From Flavobacterium sp. UBA7680 (GTDB lineage Bacteria > Bacteroidota > Bacteroidia > Flavobacteriales > Flavobacteriaceae): DNA of 29,789 nt. The stretch is taken from positions 1-29,789 of the forward strand of contig NZ_DLHA01000031.1 of assembly GCF_002482975.1 (NCBI RefSeq), read 5' to 3'. A model generated the notes under the pieces. That model worked only from the letters and a program-made list of their open reading frames with translations. It was not told the origin of the DNA and ran no database searches. Numbering within the stretch: the first letter of the stretch is position 1; each line of letters begins with the position of its first letter. Shown piece after piece: positions 22,102-29,610 of the stretch. A program made the translations under genes and the position numbers.

Positions 22102-23970
22102 TTATTTAACAATCAACAAAGGTATTGAAATTTTATGTCTCAATTTATCTACCGTTGTGCCAAAAAGAATATCTTTTAATCCAGTGTGGCCGTGGGTTCC
22201 CATTACCAAAATATCGAAAATACCGCTGTTGATGATTTCCGGAATTATTTTGTTTGGTTTTCCAAAACCAAGTTCTGTTTCAATATTAAATCCTTTTTCT
22301 GAAAGCATTTTTTTATACTCTAACAATAGTTTTTCATCAATTGTAGTTTCGTGATCATGAATGTGAATTCCATACATCAAAGCACCAACTGTTTCAACAA
22401 CATGTATAAGGGTGTATTTTGCATCCATTCCGCCTAATTCGAAAGCATGATTTAGTGCCGCTTCATCGGCATGAGAAAAATCGACAGAAACAGCAATATT
22501 TTTTACTTCCTGAGTTTTCTTTTGGGAGAAATGAAGTTTCAGGTTATGAGGCGAATGATTTATAGTTTTTGATTTGGCTTTAGCAATAAAAGGTTTAAAA
22601 ACGATGTAAAGAAGTAAACCTGAAAAAGCAAAAGCAAGCGGAACAACGGTAAGCCATAAAACTATTGGATGATTTGAACTTGCAAGCCATGATGTGATTT
22701 CATCATAAACCAACTTTGCATTCAATGAAACAATAATCGCAGCAATAATCCAGGAAACAACCTGAGTTGTTCTGGAAATATGAAAACCATTCATTTTTGA
22801 TTTATCACTGACAAAATGAATCAGCGGAATAATCGCAAATCCTAATTGTAAACTCAAAATCACCTGACTCAGAATTAAAAGTTTTCCTGTTACACTTTCT
22901 CCATAAATCCAAATAACGATTAAAGCAGGAACAATCGCAATTAAACGCGTTATGATTCGGCGAACCCAAGGCTGAATACGTAAGTGTAAATAACCTTCCA
23001 TAACAATTTGTCCAGCAAGCGTTCCGGTTACAGTAGAACTTTGTCCTGCAGCAATCAAAGCAACTGCAAATAATATTGGAGCCCATTTTGTTCCTAATAA
23101 TGGTTCCAGAAATTTATGCGCGTCCTGAATCTCGGCAACTTCAAACATTCCGTTTTTGTGAAAAGTTGCAGCGGCAAGAATTAAAATGGCAGCATTTACG
23201 AAGAAAGCCAAATTCAAAGCAATTGTCGAATCTATAAAATTATATTTCAAAGCTTGTTTGATTCCGGCTGGGCTTCTGTCAAATTTTCTAGTTTGTACCA
23301 AAGAAGAGTGTAAGTAAAGGTTGTGAGGCATTACAGTTGCTCCAATAATTCCGATGGCAATATATAAAGCAGCCGAATTTGGGATAGAAGGAATAAGTCC
23401 GGCAATAATTTTTGGAACTTCAGGTTCTGCAAAGATCATTTCGAAAATGAAAGAAAATCCAATAATGGCAACTAAAACAATAATAAAAGCTTCCATTTTA
23501 CGGATTCCTTTATTGATTAAGAAGAGTAAAAGGAAAGTATCTAAAACGGTAATCAAAACGCCTTCAAAAAGCGGAATCCCAAATAACAGATTAATTCCGA
23601 TCGCCATTCCGAGAACTTCTGCTAAATCACAGGCCGCAATCGCAATTTCGGCCAGAAAATATAAAATGTAGTTGATGTATTTTGAGTAGGTTTCTCTGGA
23701 AGCCTGCGCTAAATCGCGCTGCGTTACAATTCCGAGTCTTGCGCTTAAACTCTGCAAAAGCAAAGCCATTAAGTTACTCATTAACAAAACCCAGACTAAA
23801 GTGTAGCCAAACTGACTTCCGCCGGCAATATCGGTGGCCCAGTTTCCGGGATCCATGTAACCAACGCTAACTAAATATGCCGGGCCTAAAAAGGCTAGTA
23901 TTTTCCTGAAACCTGTTTTTTTATGTTCTGTAGCAACCGATTGGTTAACTTCCTCTAATGATTTGGTCAT
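22102..23970 (-). CDS. mntH: NRAMP-type Mn/Fe transporter fused to a C-terminal UspA domain
   Basis: This 622-residue inner-membrane protein has about 11 transmembrane segments in residues 25-460. The NRAMP metal-site motifs are intact: DPGNW (D40, N43) in the first segment and MPHNLYLHSS (M214, H216) in the sixth. Proton-coupled uptake of Mn(II) and Fe(II) is the family role. After a short linker, residues about 485-622 form a universal stress protein domain. It ends with the nucleotide-binding motif GTHG (G591)-9 residues-GTTVDKL and then the last strand IPLLIVK, so the ATP-binding type seems kept. The fusion is a notable feature. The promoter at 23990-24019 has both -33 and -7 elements, with a DtxR/MntR-type dyad immediately upstream. 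Confidence 0.94.
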   Translation of the reverse strand: MTKSLEEVNQSVATEHKKTGFRKILAFLGPAYLVSVGYMDPGNWATDIAGGSQFGYTLVWVLLMSNLMALLLQSLSARLGIVTQRDLAQASRETYSKYINYILYFLAEIAIAACDLAEVLGMAIGINLLFGIPLFEGVLITVLDTFLLLFLINKGIRKMEAFIIVLVAIIGFSFIFEMIFAEPEVPKIIAGLIPSIPNSAALYIAIGIIGATVMPHNLYLHSSLVQTRKFDRSPAGIKQALKYNFIDSTIALNLAFFVNAAILILAAATFHKNGMFEVAEIQDAHKFLEPLLGTKWAPILFAVALIAAGQSSTVTGTLAGQIVMEGYLHLRIQPWVRRIITRLIAIVPALIVIWIYGESVTGKLLILSQVILSLQLGFAIIPLIHFVSDKSKMNGFHISRTTQVVSWIIAAIIVSLNAKLVYDEITSWLASSNHPIVLWLTVVPLAFAFSGLLLYIVFKPFIAKAKSKTINHSPHNLKLHFSQKKTQEVKNIAVSVDFSHADEAALNHAFELGGMDAKYTLIHVVETVGALMYGIHIHDHETTIDEKLLLEYKKMLSEKGFNIETELGFGKPNKIIPEIINSGIFDILVMGTHGHTGLKDILFGTTVDKLRHKISIPLLIVK

Positions 23971-23989
23971 TTCTAAAATATTGATTTAC

Positions 23990-24019
23990 CAAATATATAG
24001 AAAAATTATATTCGCTCAA
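23990..24019 (-). promoter_or_regulatory. mntH promoter: TTG-19 bp-TATATTTG
   Basis: On the minus strand TTG (24017-24019) is followed by exactly 19 bp and TATATTTG (23990-23997), the classical Bacteroidota -33/-7 arrangement. The -7 box lies 20 bp upstream of the ATG. It is the best promoter match in this window. Confidence 0.75.
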
Positions 24020-24025
24020 CAATAT

Positions 24026-24043
24026 TTTTAGACTTGTCTAAAA
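24026..24043. promoter_or_regulatory. Putative MntR/DtxR-type operator upstream of mntH
   Basis: TTTTAGAC-TT-GTCTAAAA is a perfect 18-bp dyad with 8-bp arms, just upstream of the -33 element. A close copy (TTTTAGTT-TT-GTCTAAAA) lies over the -7 box of the TonB receptor gene at 27261-27278. DtxR-family boxes are two-fold symmetric with outer TTAG/CTAA, and an MntR-type gene is next to mntH. Direct binding is unproven. The site lies immediately after the zur stop codon, so a hairpin role in zur mRNA cannot be excluded. Confidence 0.65.
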
Positions 24044-24044
24044 C

Positions 24045-24437
24045 TTAAATGTTAGAATTCAAACATTTTGGACATAATCCGGAAAGTGTGAAGTTTATTT
24101 CGTTTACTTTATAATTATGAGGCATAATATAACTTGGCTTTACGGTTTCGAGACAAGTAATTTCATGGCAGTTCTCACAGCTAAAATGGGCATGATTATG
24201 AATGTGTACTCTTTGATGCGAATGATTGCATTTTGCATATTTTACAGTACCGTCAAGATTGGAGATTTTATGAATGATATCGTCGTTAACCAGACGATCT
24301 AAAATTCTATAAATAGTAACGCGGTCGCAGACATCGTTCAATTGTTTTTGAATTTCGGTGTGAGACAGTGCTGTTTTAGATTTCTCAAAAACCTCTAAAA
24401 CGGCTGTCTTTGCTGTAGTGTTACGTGTAGCTTTCAT
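24045..24437 (-). CDS. zur: Fur-family regulator, probably Zur
   Basis: This 130-residue Fur-family repressor has an N-terminal winged helix (residues 1-70, with CDRVTIYRILDRLV as the recognition part) and a C-terminal metal domain with HNHAHFSCENCHEITC. The structural zinc site is C87-E-N-C90 plus L-C122-P-K-C125; the His-rich stretch at residues 72-84 gives the regulatory metal ligands. Fur and Zur cannot be separated by motifs alone. Zur is preferred because the divergent neighbours are a MerC-like gene and a COG0523 GTPase, well-known Zur targets, and two dyads lie between. It is transcribed away from these genes. An AT-rich leader is present but no clear -7 match. Confidence 0.85.
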   Translation of the reverse strand: MKATRNTTAKTAVLEVFEKSKTALSHTEIQKQLNDVCDRVTIYRILDRLVNDDIIHKISNLDGTVKYAKCNHSHQRVHIHNHAHFSCENCHEITCLETVKPSYIMPHNYKVNEINFTLSGLCPKCLNSNI

Positions 24438-24462
24438 TTTATTTTGAATTAAAAAATTTAAC

Positions 24463-24475
24463 GCAACAATGTTGC
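24463..24475. promoter_or_regulatory. Zur-type dyad 1: GCAACA-A-TGTTGC
   Basis: Six-bp perfect arms around one base, between the divergent zur and merC genes and over the possible merC -33 position. Zinc boxes of Fur-family repressors are dyads of similar size. It is 25 bp upstream of the zur ATG on the other strand, so it may also give autoregulation. Confidence 0.6.
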
Positions 24476-24491
24476 AATTGATTTTAATGTG

Positions 24492-24512
24492 TATATTTGC
24501 AACAAAATTGCA
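24492..24512 (+). promoter_or_regulatory. merC -7 element with overlapping dyad 2 (TGCAA-N5-TTGCA)
   Basis: TATATTTG (24492-24499) matches TAnnTTTG, 32 bp upstream of the merC ATG, and a TTG lies 17 bp upstream (24472-24474). The dyad TGCAA-N5-TTGCA (24498-24512) starts inside the -7 box and runs downstream. With dyad 1 it brackets the promoter, a layout expected for repression. Confidence 0.6.
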
Positions 24513-24531
24513 TTAAGCAAATGTACAAGAA

Positions 24532-24885
24532 ATGAAGAAAACAACCTCATCCTTTTACGATATTTTAGGAATTTCGAGCGCGACGATCTGCCTGGTTCAT
24601 TGTTTGATTTTTCCACTTTTAACAATCCTTCCTTTGGGCATAAGTCACAATCCAATTATCGATTTAGTATTTGCTTCGATAGGCTTATTTGCAATTCTCA
24701 AAATTACGAAAAAATCAAGTCTTTTGGTTTCGTCAATTTTGATTGTTTCAATGAGTTTAATCTGGATTAGTATTTTGACTGAAATCTTCTTAGAGATTCA
24801 TTTGGATCTGATTTATTTTGGCGGAATCGGGATGATCATCGGGCATTTGATTAATTATATAAATCATAAAAGCATACACAAATGA
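24532..24885 (+). CDS. MerC-like small membrane protein
   Basis: This 117-residue inner-membrane protein has four predicted hydrophobic helices (about 11-31, 39-55, 60-80 and 88-109). The first helix holds C20-L-V-H23-C24, a Cys/His set comparable with the MerC family, whose mercury-resistance members bind and move Hg(II) with cysteines in this helix. A mercury role is unlikely here, as no mer genes surround it; by context it may take part in zinc or other metal handling. Its stop overlaps the GTPase start by four bases (ATGA), so translation is coupled. It is the first gene after the Zur-type dyads. Confidence 0.75.
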   Translation: MKKTTSSFYDILGISSATICLVHCLIFPLLTILPLGISHNPIIDLVFASIGLFAILKITKKSSLLVSSILIVSMSLIWISILTEIFLEIHLDLIYFGGIGMIIGHLINYINHKSIHK

Positions 24886-26087
24886 AAAAACTGCCTGTTA
24901 CAGTATTAAGCGGATTTCTTGGGGCAGGAAAAACTACGCTTCTCAACCATATTCTTCATAATAAAGAAGGATTAAAAGTTGCCCTAATTGTTAACGACAT
25001 GAGTGAAGTTAATATTGATGCACAACTTGTGAAAAATCAAAATACTTTGTCCCGAACCGAAGAGAAATTAGTTGAAATGACAAATGGCTGTATCTGCTGT
25101 ACATTGCGCGAAGATTTAATGGTTGAGGTTGAAAGATTAGCAAAGGAAAACAGATTTGATTATTTACTTATTGAAAGTACAGGAATTAGCGAACCCATTC
25201 CGGTAGCTCAAACTTTTTCATTTGTGAATGAAGATGAAAATATTGATTTATCCAAGTTTAGCTACATCGATACGATGGTTACCGTTGTAGATAGTTTTAA
25301 CTTTTTTAAGGATTTTGGTTCGGCTAAAACTTTGCAGGAACAAAACTTATCAGATATTGAAAACGATACTCGTACAATAGTCAATCTTTTGGTCGATCAG
25401 GTCGAATTTGCCAATGTTATTATTTTGAATAAAACAGATCTTATCGATTCAGAATCATTAAAAATGCTCAAAGCCTCTATTCAGAAGTTGAATCCTGTGG
25501 CGAAAATAATCACTTCGGTTTTAGGAAAAGTAAATCCGAATGAAATTATAAATACAGGATTATTCAATTATGAAGAAGCCGAAAATTCAGCGGGCTGGAT
25601 TAGAGAATTAGAAGGAATTCATACGCCGGAAACAGAGGAATATGGAATAAATTCTTTTGTATTTAGAGATTCGAGACCTTTTCATCCCAATCGGTTATGG
25701 AATTTTATTACTTCAGATTTTCCGGCTGACATCATTAGAAGTAAAGGATTATTGTGGATGGCATCTCGACCGGAACAGGCTATTAATTGGAGCCAGGCTG
25801 GTGGATCAATTAAAGCTGAAGGAGCAGGAGTCTGGTGGGCGAGCATGCCGTTAAGCGAACGAATGACATTTAACAATTTCGTTGAATTTCAGGATATAAT
25901 AGAAGAACGTTGGACATCTAATTTTGGAGACAGGCTTAATGAACTTGTTTTTATTGGTCAAAAAATAAAAGAGACTGAAATTCTCAACGAGCTTAAAAAA
26001 TGCCTTTGTACAGAAGACGAGATTATAGATTACCATGAAGGTTTGTTTCCAAAAAATGATCTTTTTCCGATATCAAGAACATCTTAA
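24882..26087 (+). CDS. COG0523 (CobW-like, YciC/ZagA-type) GTPase
   Basis: This 401-residue cytoplasmic GTPase has the P-loop SGFLGAGKTTLLN (about residues 10-22), the metal-binding C70-I-C72-C73 motif (CxCC), the Walker B/switch region LLIESTGISEP, NKTD (183-186) and the C-terminal CobW domain with GLLWMASRPEQAI and GVWWASM. The length and C-terminal half match the YciC/ZagA type, often Zur-controlled, which is proposed to deliver zinc to client enzymes at low zinc. It overlaps merC by 4 bp and is followed 11 bp later by the thioredoxin-reductase-like gene. The Zur link is inference from the dyads upstream. Confidence 0.93.
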   Translation: MKKLPVTVLSGFLGAGKTTLLNHILHNKEGLKVALIVNDMSEVNIDAQLVKNQNTLSRTEEKLVEMTNGCICCTLREDLMVEVERLAKENRFDYLLIESTGISEPIPVAQTFSFVNEDENIDLSKFSYIDTMVTVVDSFNFFKDFGSAKTLQEQNLSDIENDTRTIVNLLVDQVEFANVIILNKTDLIDSESLKMLKASIQKLNPVAKIITSVLGKVNPNEIINTGLFNYEEAENSAGWIRELEGIHTPETEEYGINSFVFRDSRPFHPNRLWNFITSDFPADIIRSKGLLWMASRPEQAINWSQAGGSIKAEGAGVWWASMPLSERMTFNNFVEFQDIIEERWTSNFGDRLNELVFIGQKIKETEILNELKKCLCTEDEIIDYHEGLFPKNDLFPISRTS

Positions 26088-26098
26088 ATATTTAAATT

Positions 26099-27007
26099 AT
26101 GAAAGACAATTATACATATGATGTCATAATCATTGGCGGAAGCTACAGCGGATTATCTGCGGCAATGAGTTTAGGACGTTCTCTCCGTCAGGTTTTGGTT
26201 ATTGACAGTGGTTTGCCGTGTAACCGACAAACGCCGCATTCGCATAATTTTATTACACAAGATGGTGAAAAGCCTGCTATTATTTCGGCGAAAGCCAAAT
26301 TACAAGTGGATCTCTATAAAACAGTCCATTTTTATAACGGACTTGCTGTAAAAGCAGCCAAGAAAGAAAACGGATTTGAAATTTCAACCGAATCTGGTGA
26401 AACTTTCAATTCAAGAAAAATCCTTTTTGCAACCGGGGTTAAAGATCTGCTTCCCGAAATTAAAGGTTTTGCGGACTGCTGGGGAATTTCGGTTTTACAT
26501 TGTCCGTATTGTCATGGTTATGAAGTTAAAAATGAAAAAACAGCCATCATTGCAAACGGCGAAATGGCATTTGATTTTGCAAAACTGATTTCGAACTGGA
26601 CAAAAGATTTGAGATTATGTACGAACGGAAAATCAACTTTGACTTTGGAACAAACTGAAATACTTAAGAAACATGGTGTTCAAATTTTTGAGGAAGAAAT
26701 AGATTCCTTTGAACATAAAGAAGGATATGTCAAAAACATCATCTTCAAAAATCAGGAAAGAGTTGAAGTCAAAGCCATTTATGCAAGACCTCCATTTGAA
26801 CAACATTGTTCGTTACCAGCGGATTTAGGCTGCGATATAAACGAACAAGGTTTGTTAAAAGTTGATTTTATGCAGAAAACAAACGTTGCAGGAATTTATG
26901 CGAGCGGAGATTGCACCACTCAAATGCGATCTGTTGCCATTGCGGTTTCTACAGGATCTTTCGCCGGAGCTGTAATCAATAAAGAACTTATTGATGAGGA
27001 TTTTTGA
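26099..27007 (+). CDS. Thioredoxin-reductase-like FAD/NAD(P) oxidoreductase
   Basis: This 302-residue flavoprotein has an FAD Rossmann motif IIGGSYSGLSAA (residues 11-22) and a redox motif C135-P-Y-C138-H-G-Y-E. Its C-terminal FAD part GIYASGDCTTQMRSVAIAVSTGSFAG matches the thioredoxin-reductase superfamily. The CPYCHGYE form is characteristic of TrxR-like proteins that are not the main TrxB (often CATC). The NAD(P) motif is less clear (IIANGEMAFDFAKLI lacks the strict GxGxxA), so it may be altered. Substrate is unknown; it could reduce a disulfide in a metal-stressed cell. It starts 11 bp after the GTPase gene, so it belongs to the same operon. Confidence 0.85.
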   Translation: MKDNYTYDVIIIGGSYSGLSAAMSLGRSLRQVLVIDSGLPCNRQTPHSHNFITQDGEKPAIISAKAKLQVDLYKTVHFYNGLAVKAAKKENGFEISTESGETFNSRKILFATGVKDLLPEIKGFADCWGISVLHCPYCHGYEVKNEKTAIIANGEMAFDFAKLISNWTKDLRLCTNGKSTLTLEQTEILKKHGVQIFEEEIDSFEHKEGYVKNIIFKNQERVEVKAIYARPPFEQHCSLPADLGCDINEQGLLKVDFMQKTNVAGIYASGDCTTQMRSVAIAVSTGSFAGAVINKELIDEDF

Positions 27008-27019
27008 AGTTTATAAAGT

Positions 27020-27154
27020 TTCAATAGCCCTTAGCTTCAGCTAGGGGAATTAGATTTGAATCGAAACAGGGCTTTAGCCAAATTGTATCGGTTTGGCTAA
27101 AGCCCTATTGGTTTCGTTTATATTTTCATCCAGCTAAAGCTGGACGCTATTGAA
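27020..27154. repeat. Composite palindromic element between the oxidoreductase and TonB genes
   Basis: The 135-bp element is bounded by TTCAATAG (27020-27027) and its inverse (27147-27154). The centre is a perfect 15-bp-arm hairpin AGGGCTTTAGCCAAA (27068-27082) with its inverse at 27092-27106, and CAGCTAAAGCTGG is a further short hairpin. It shares the style of the element at 29611 but little exact sequence. It may also end the upstream operon. Confidence 0.85.
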
Positions 27155-27260
27155 CTTTTTTAATTTCTCTTTAAATTTCAAAGCAAATAGAAATATAACA
27201 TATTGATATAAATAAAGTTATAAATTTCTAAATTTAAAATAAGTATTTATAAAATTTAAT

Positions 27261-27278
27261 TTTTAGTTTTGTCTAAAA
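27261..27278 (+). promoter_or_regulatory. TonB-receptor promoter and MntR-type dyad, overlapping
   Basis: TAGTTTTG (27264-27271) fits TAnnTTTG, 21 bp upstream of the ATG at 27293. It lies wholly inside the dyad TTTTAGTT-TT-GTCTAAAA, which is 16 of 18 identical to the mntH dyad. A repressor there would occlude the promoter. Confidence 0.6.
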
Positions 27279-27292
27279 TTAATTTTACCACG

Positions 27293-29554
27293 ATGAAAAA
27301 CTCAATTTGGATATTGATATTATTTAACTTACACTTTTCTTTTGCTCAGGAAACCTCGAAAATCTCTGGTTTTATAACTGGCAACGGACAAAAATTACAA
27401 GCCGCAAATGTTCAGTTATTAGGAACAAAACAAAAAACAGTTTCAGATAGTTTAGGCTATTACGTTTTTGAAAATGTTACTATTGAAGAAGGAAAAATTC
27501 AAGCAACTTCGACAGGATTCAAACCAGTGACTCAAAGATTTTCAATTACAAAAGGACAAAACCTAAATCTTGATATTGATTTAGAAGACAACGAAAACCA
27601 ACTTAACGAAGTAGTAGTTTCGGGAACTTTAAAACCGGTGAAACGTTTAGAAAGTGCCGTTCCTGTTGAGGTTTATTCTCCGGTTTTCTTCAAAAAAAAT
27701 CCAACACCAAGTATTTATGATGCGCTTCAAAATATAAACGGCGTTCGGCCGCAGTTGAATTGCGGCGTTTGTAACACGGGAGACATTCACATAAACGGTC
27801 TCGAAGGTCCGTATACTTTAGTTTTAATTGACGGAATGCCAATTGTAAGCAGTCTTTCGACAGTTTATGGTTTATCCGGAATTCCGAATTCTTTGGTGGA
27901 ACGAATAGAAATAGTAAAAGGCCCAGCTTCGTCTTTATATGGAAGTGAAGCCGTTGGAGGTTTAATCAACATTATCACTAAAAACCCAACAAATGCTCCA
28001 ATGTTTTCTGCGGATTATTTTACTACTACTTATTTTGAAAACAATCTTGATTTGGGAATGAAGTTTAATGTTGGCAAAAAAGCGACTTCTCTTTTAGGGA
28101 TTAATTATTTCAACTATAATCAGGTTATAGATAAAGACCATGATAATTTTACTGATGTAACGCTTTCTGACCGTATTTCGGTTTTTAATAAATGGAGTTT
28201 TCAGCGAAATGATAATCGCCTTTTTACGATTGCAGCGCGAGGAATGTATGAGGATCGCTGGGGCGGAGATGTTCGTTGGGAGAAAAAATACCGAGGAGGA
28301 GACGAAATTTATGGCGAAAGCATTTATACCAAAAGGGCAGAATTAATTGGAAGTTATCAATTACCGTTTGAAGAAAAACTAATGCTTTCGTTTTCCGGAA
28401 ATGTGCATTATCAAGACAGTCGATACGGAACAACATCATTCATTGCGAATCAAAAAATTGGTTTTCTGCAATTGACTTGGGATAAGAAAATTGGTAGTAA
28501 TGATTTACTTGCCGGAATTGCGAATCGATATTCATATTATGACGATAATACTCCAGCGACAAAAGATGCCGAAAGTACCTGGTTACCAGGAATTTTTGTT
28601 CAGGATGAAATTACGTTTTCGCCAAAGAGTCAGGTTTTGCTGGGAGCGCGCTATGATTATAACTCGATTCACGGTTCTATTTTTACACCAAGATTTGCGT
28701 ATCGTTTCAAGGCAAATGACAACACGATTTTCAGATTAAACGCCGGAACTGGATTTCGCGTTGTGAATTTATTTACCGAAGATCACGCAGCTCTTACAGG
28801 TTCACGAGAAGTTGTAATTAAAAATGATTTAAAACCGGAACAATCTGTAAACGTAAACTTGAATTATATTCAGAAAATAAACCTTAATAACGGAACTTTT
28901 ATCGGAATTGAAACCACAGCTTTTTATACTCGTTTCAGCAATAAAATCATTTCAGATTACGAAACAGATCCTAATAAAATCATTTATGATAATATAGATG
29001 GTTACGCTATTAGTCAGGGAATCAGTACCAATGTTGATGTCAATTTTACCAATGGTTTAAAGTTTATTTTGGGCGCGACGGTTTTAGACAATAAAAATGT
29101 TCAGGACGGAGTTTCAGAAAGACCTTTCCTAACCGAAAAATTTACAGGAACTTGGAGTGTATCTTATAAAATAGAGCCATGGAATTTATTGCTGGATTAT
29201 ACCGGAAATGTTTACAGTCCGATGAAACTGCCTTTGCTAAACGAATATGATCCGAGAAATCCAAATTCGCCTTGGTATAGTATTCAGAATATTCAGTTTA
29301 CATACACAGGCTGGAAGAATTTCGAACTTTACGGCGGTATCAAAAATTTGCTGAACTTTACTCCAAAGCAGAATAATCCGTTTTTAATTTCAAGAACGAA
29401 TGATCCTTTTGATAAAAATGTGCAATACGATGCGGCAGGAAAAGTGCTGAGAACCCCAGATAACCCATACGGATTGACTTTTGATACGACTTATGTGTAT
29501 GGGCAGAACCAAACGATTCGTGGATTTTTTGGGTTGAGATATACTTTGAGGTAA
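27293..29554 (+). CDS. TonB-dependent outer-membrane receptor
   Basis: This 753-residue outer-membrane receptor has a signal peptide (residues 1-19), a CarboxypepD_reg-like beta-sandwich (about 22-100), a plug domain (about 115-230) with VLIDGMPIV and RIEIVKGPASSLYGSEAVGGLINIITK, then the beta-barrel ending in an aromatic-rich strand (FFGLRYTLR). The plug has an unusual CxxC pair, C157-G-V-C160 in QLNCGVCNTGDIHINGLEGP. The ATG at 27293 was chosen over a longer frame starting from TTG at 27269, since that TTG is inside the promoter dyad. The substrate is unknown; the MntR-type dyad suggests a metal (Mn/Fe) or metal chelate. Confidence 0.93.
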   Translation: MKNSIWILILFNLHFSFAQETSKISGFITGNGQKLQAANVQLLGTKQKTVSDSLGYYVFENVTIEEGKIQATSTGFKPVTQRFSITKGQNLNLDIDLEDNENQLNEVVVSGTLKPVKRLESAVPVEVYSPVFFKKNPTPSIYDALQNINGVRPQLNCGVCNTGDIHINGLEGPYTLVLIDGMPIVSSLSTVYGLSGIPNSLVERIEIVKGPASSLYGSEAVGGLINIITKNPTNAPMFSADYFTTTYFENNLDLGMKFNVGKKATSLLGINYFNYNQVIDKDHDNFTDVTLSDRISVFNKWSFQRNDNRLFTIAARGMYEDRWGGDVRWEKKYRGGDEIYGESIYTKRAELIGSYQLPFEEKLMLSFSGNVHYQDSRYGTTSFIANQKIGFLQLTWDKKIGSNDLLAGIANRYSYYDDNTPATKDAESTWLPGIFVQDEITFSPKSQVLLGARYDYNSIHGSIFTPRFAYRFKANDNTIFRLNAGTGFRVVNLFTEDHAALTGSREVVIKNDLKPEQSVNVNLNYIQKINLNNGTFIGIETTAFYTRFSNKIISDYETDPNKIIYDNIDGYAISQGISTNVDVNFTNGLKFILGATVLDNKNVQDGVSERPFLTEKFTGTWSVSYKIEPWNLLLDYTGNVYSPMKLPLLNEYDPRNPNSPWYSIQNIQFTYTGWKNFELYGGIKNLLNFTPKQNNPFLISRTNDPFDKNVQYDAAGKVLRTPDNPYGLTFDTTYVYGQNQTIRGFFGLRYTLR

Positions 29555-29610
29555 ATTTATGGGGCACAGATTTGACAATAATGTAAATTGAAATAATGCC
29601 AATTCATAAT

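Noticed and set aside
24026..24043. Rho-independent terminator of zur
   Set aside because: The stem is AT-rich, the loop is only two bases and the same dyad occurs in the TonB promoter, so an operator is more likely; a minor hairpin role is not excluded.
24045..24437. Ferric uptake regulator Fur or peroxide regulator PerR
   Set aside because: Not fully excluded by motif, but the neighbourhood (COG0523 GTPase, MerC) favours Zur.
24532..24885. Mercury resistance locus
   Set aside because: MerC-like protein only; no MerR, MerA, MerT or MerP nearby, and the upstream dyads fit Zur.
27269..27292. Upstream TTG start for the TonB receptor
   Set aside because: The TTG is inside the -7 box and dyad; the ATG at 27293 gives a proper signal peptide.
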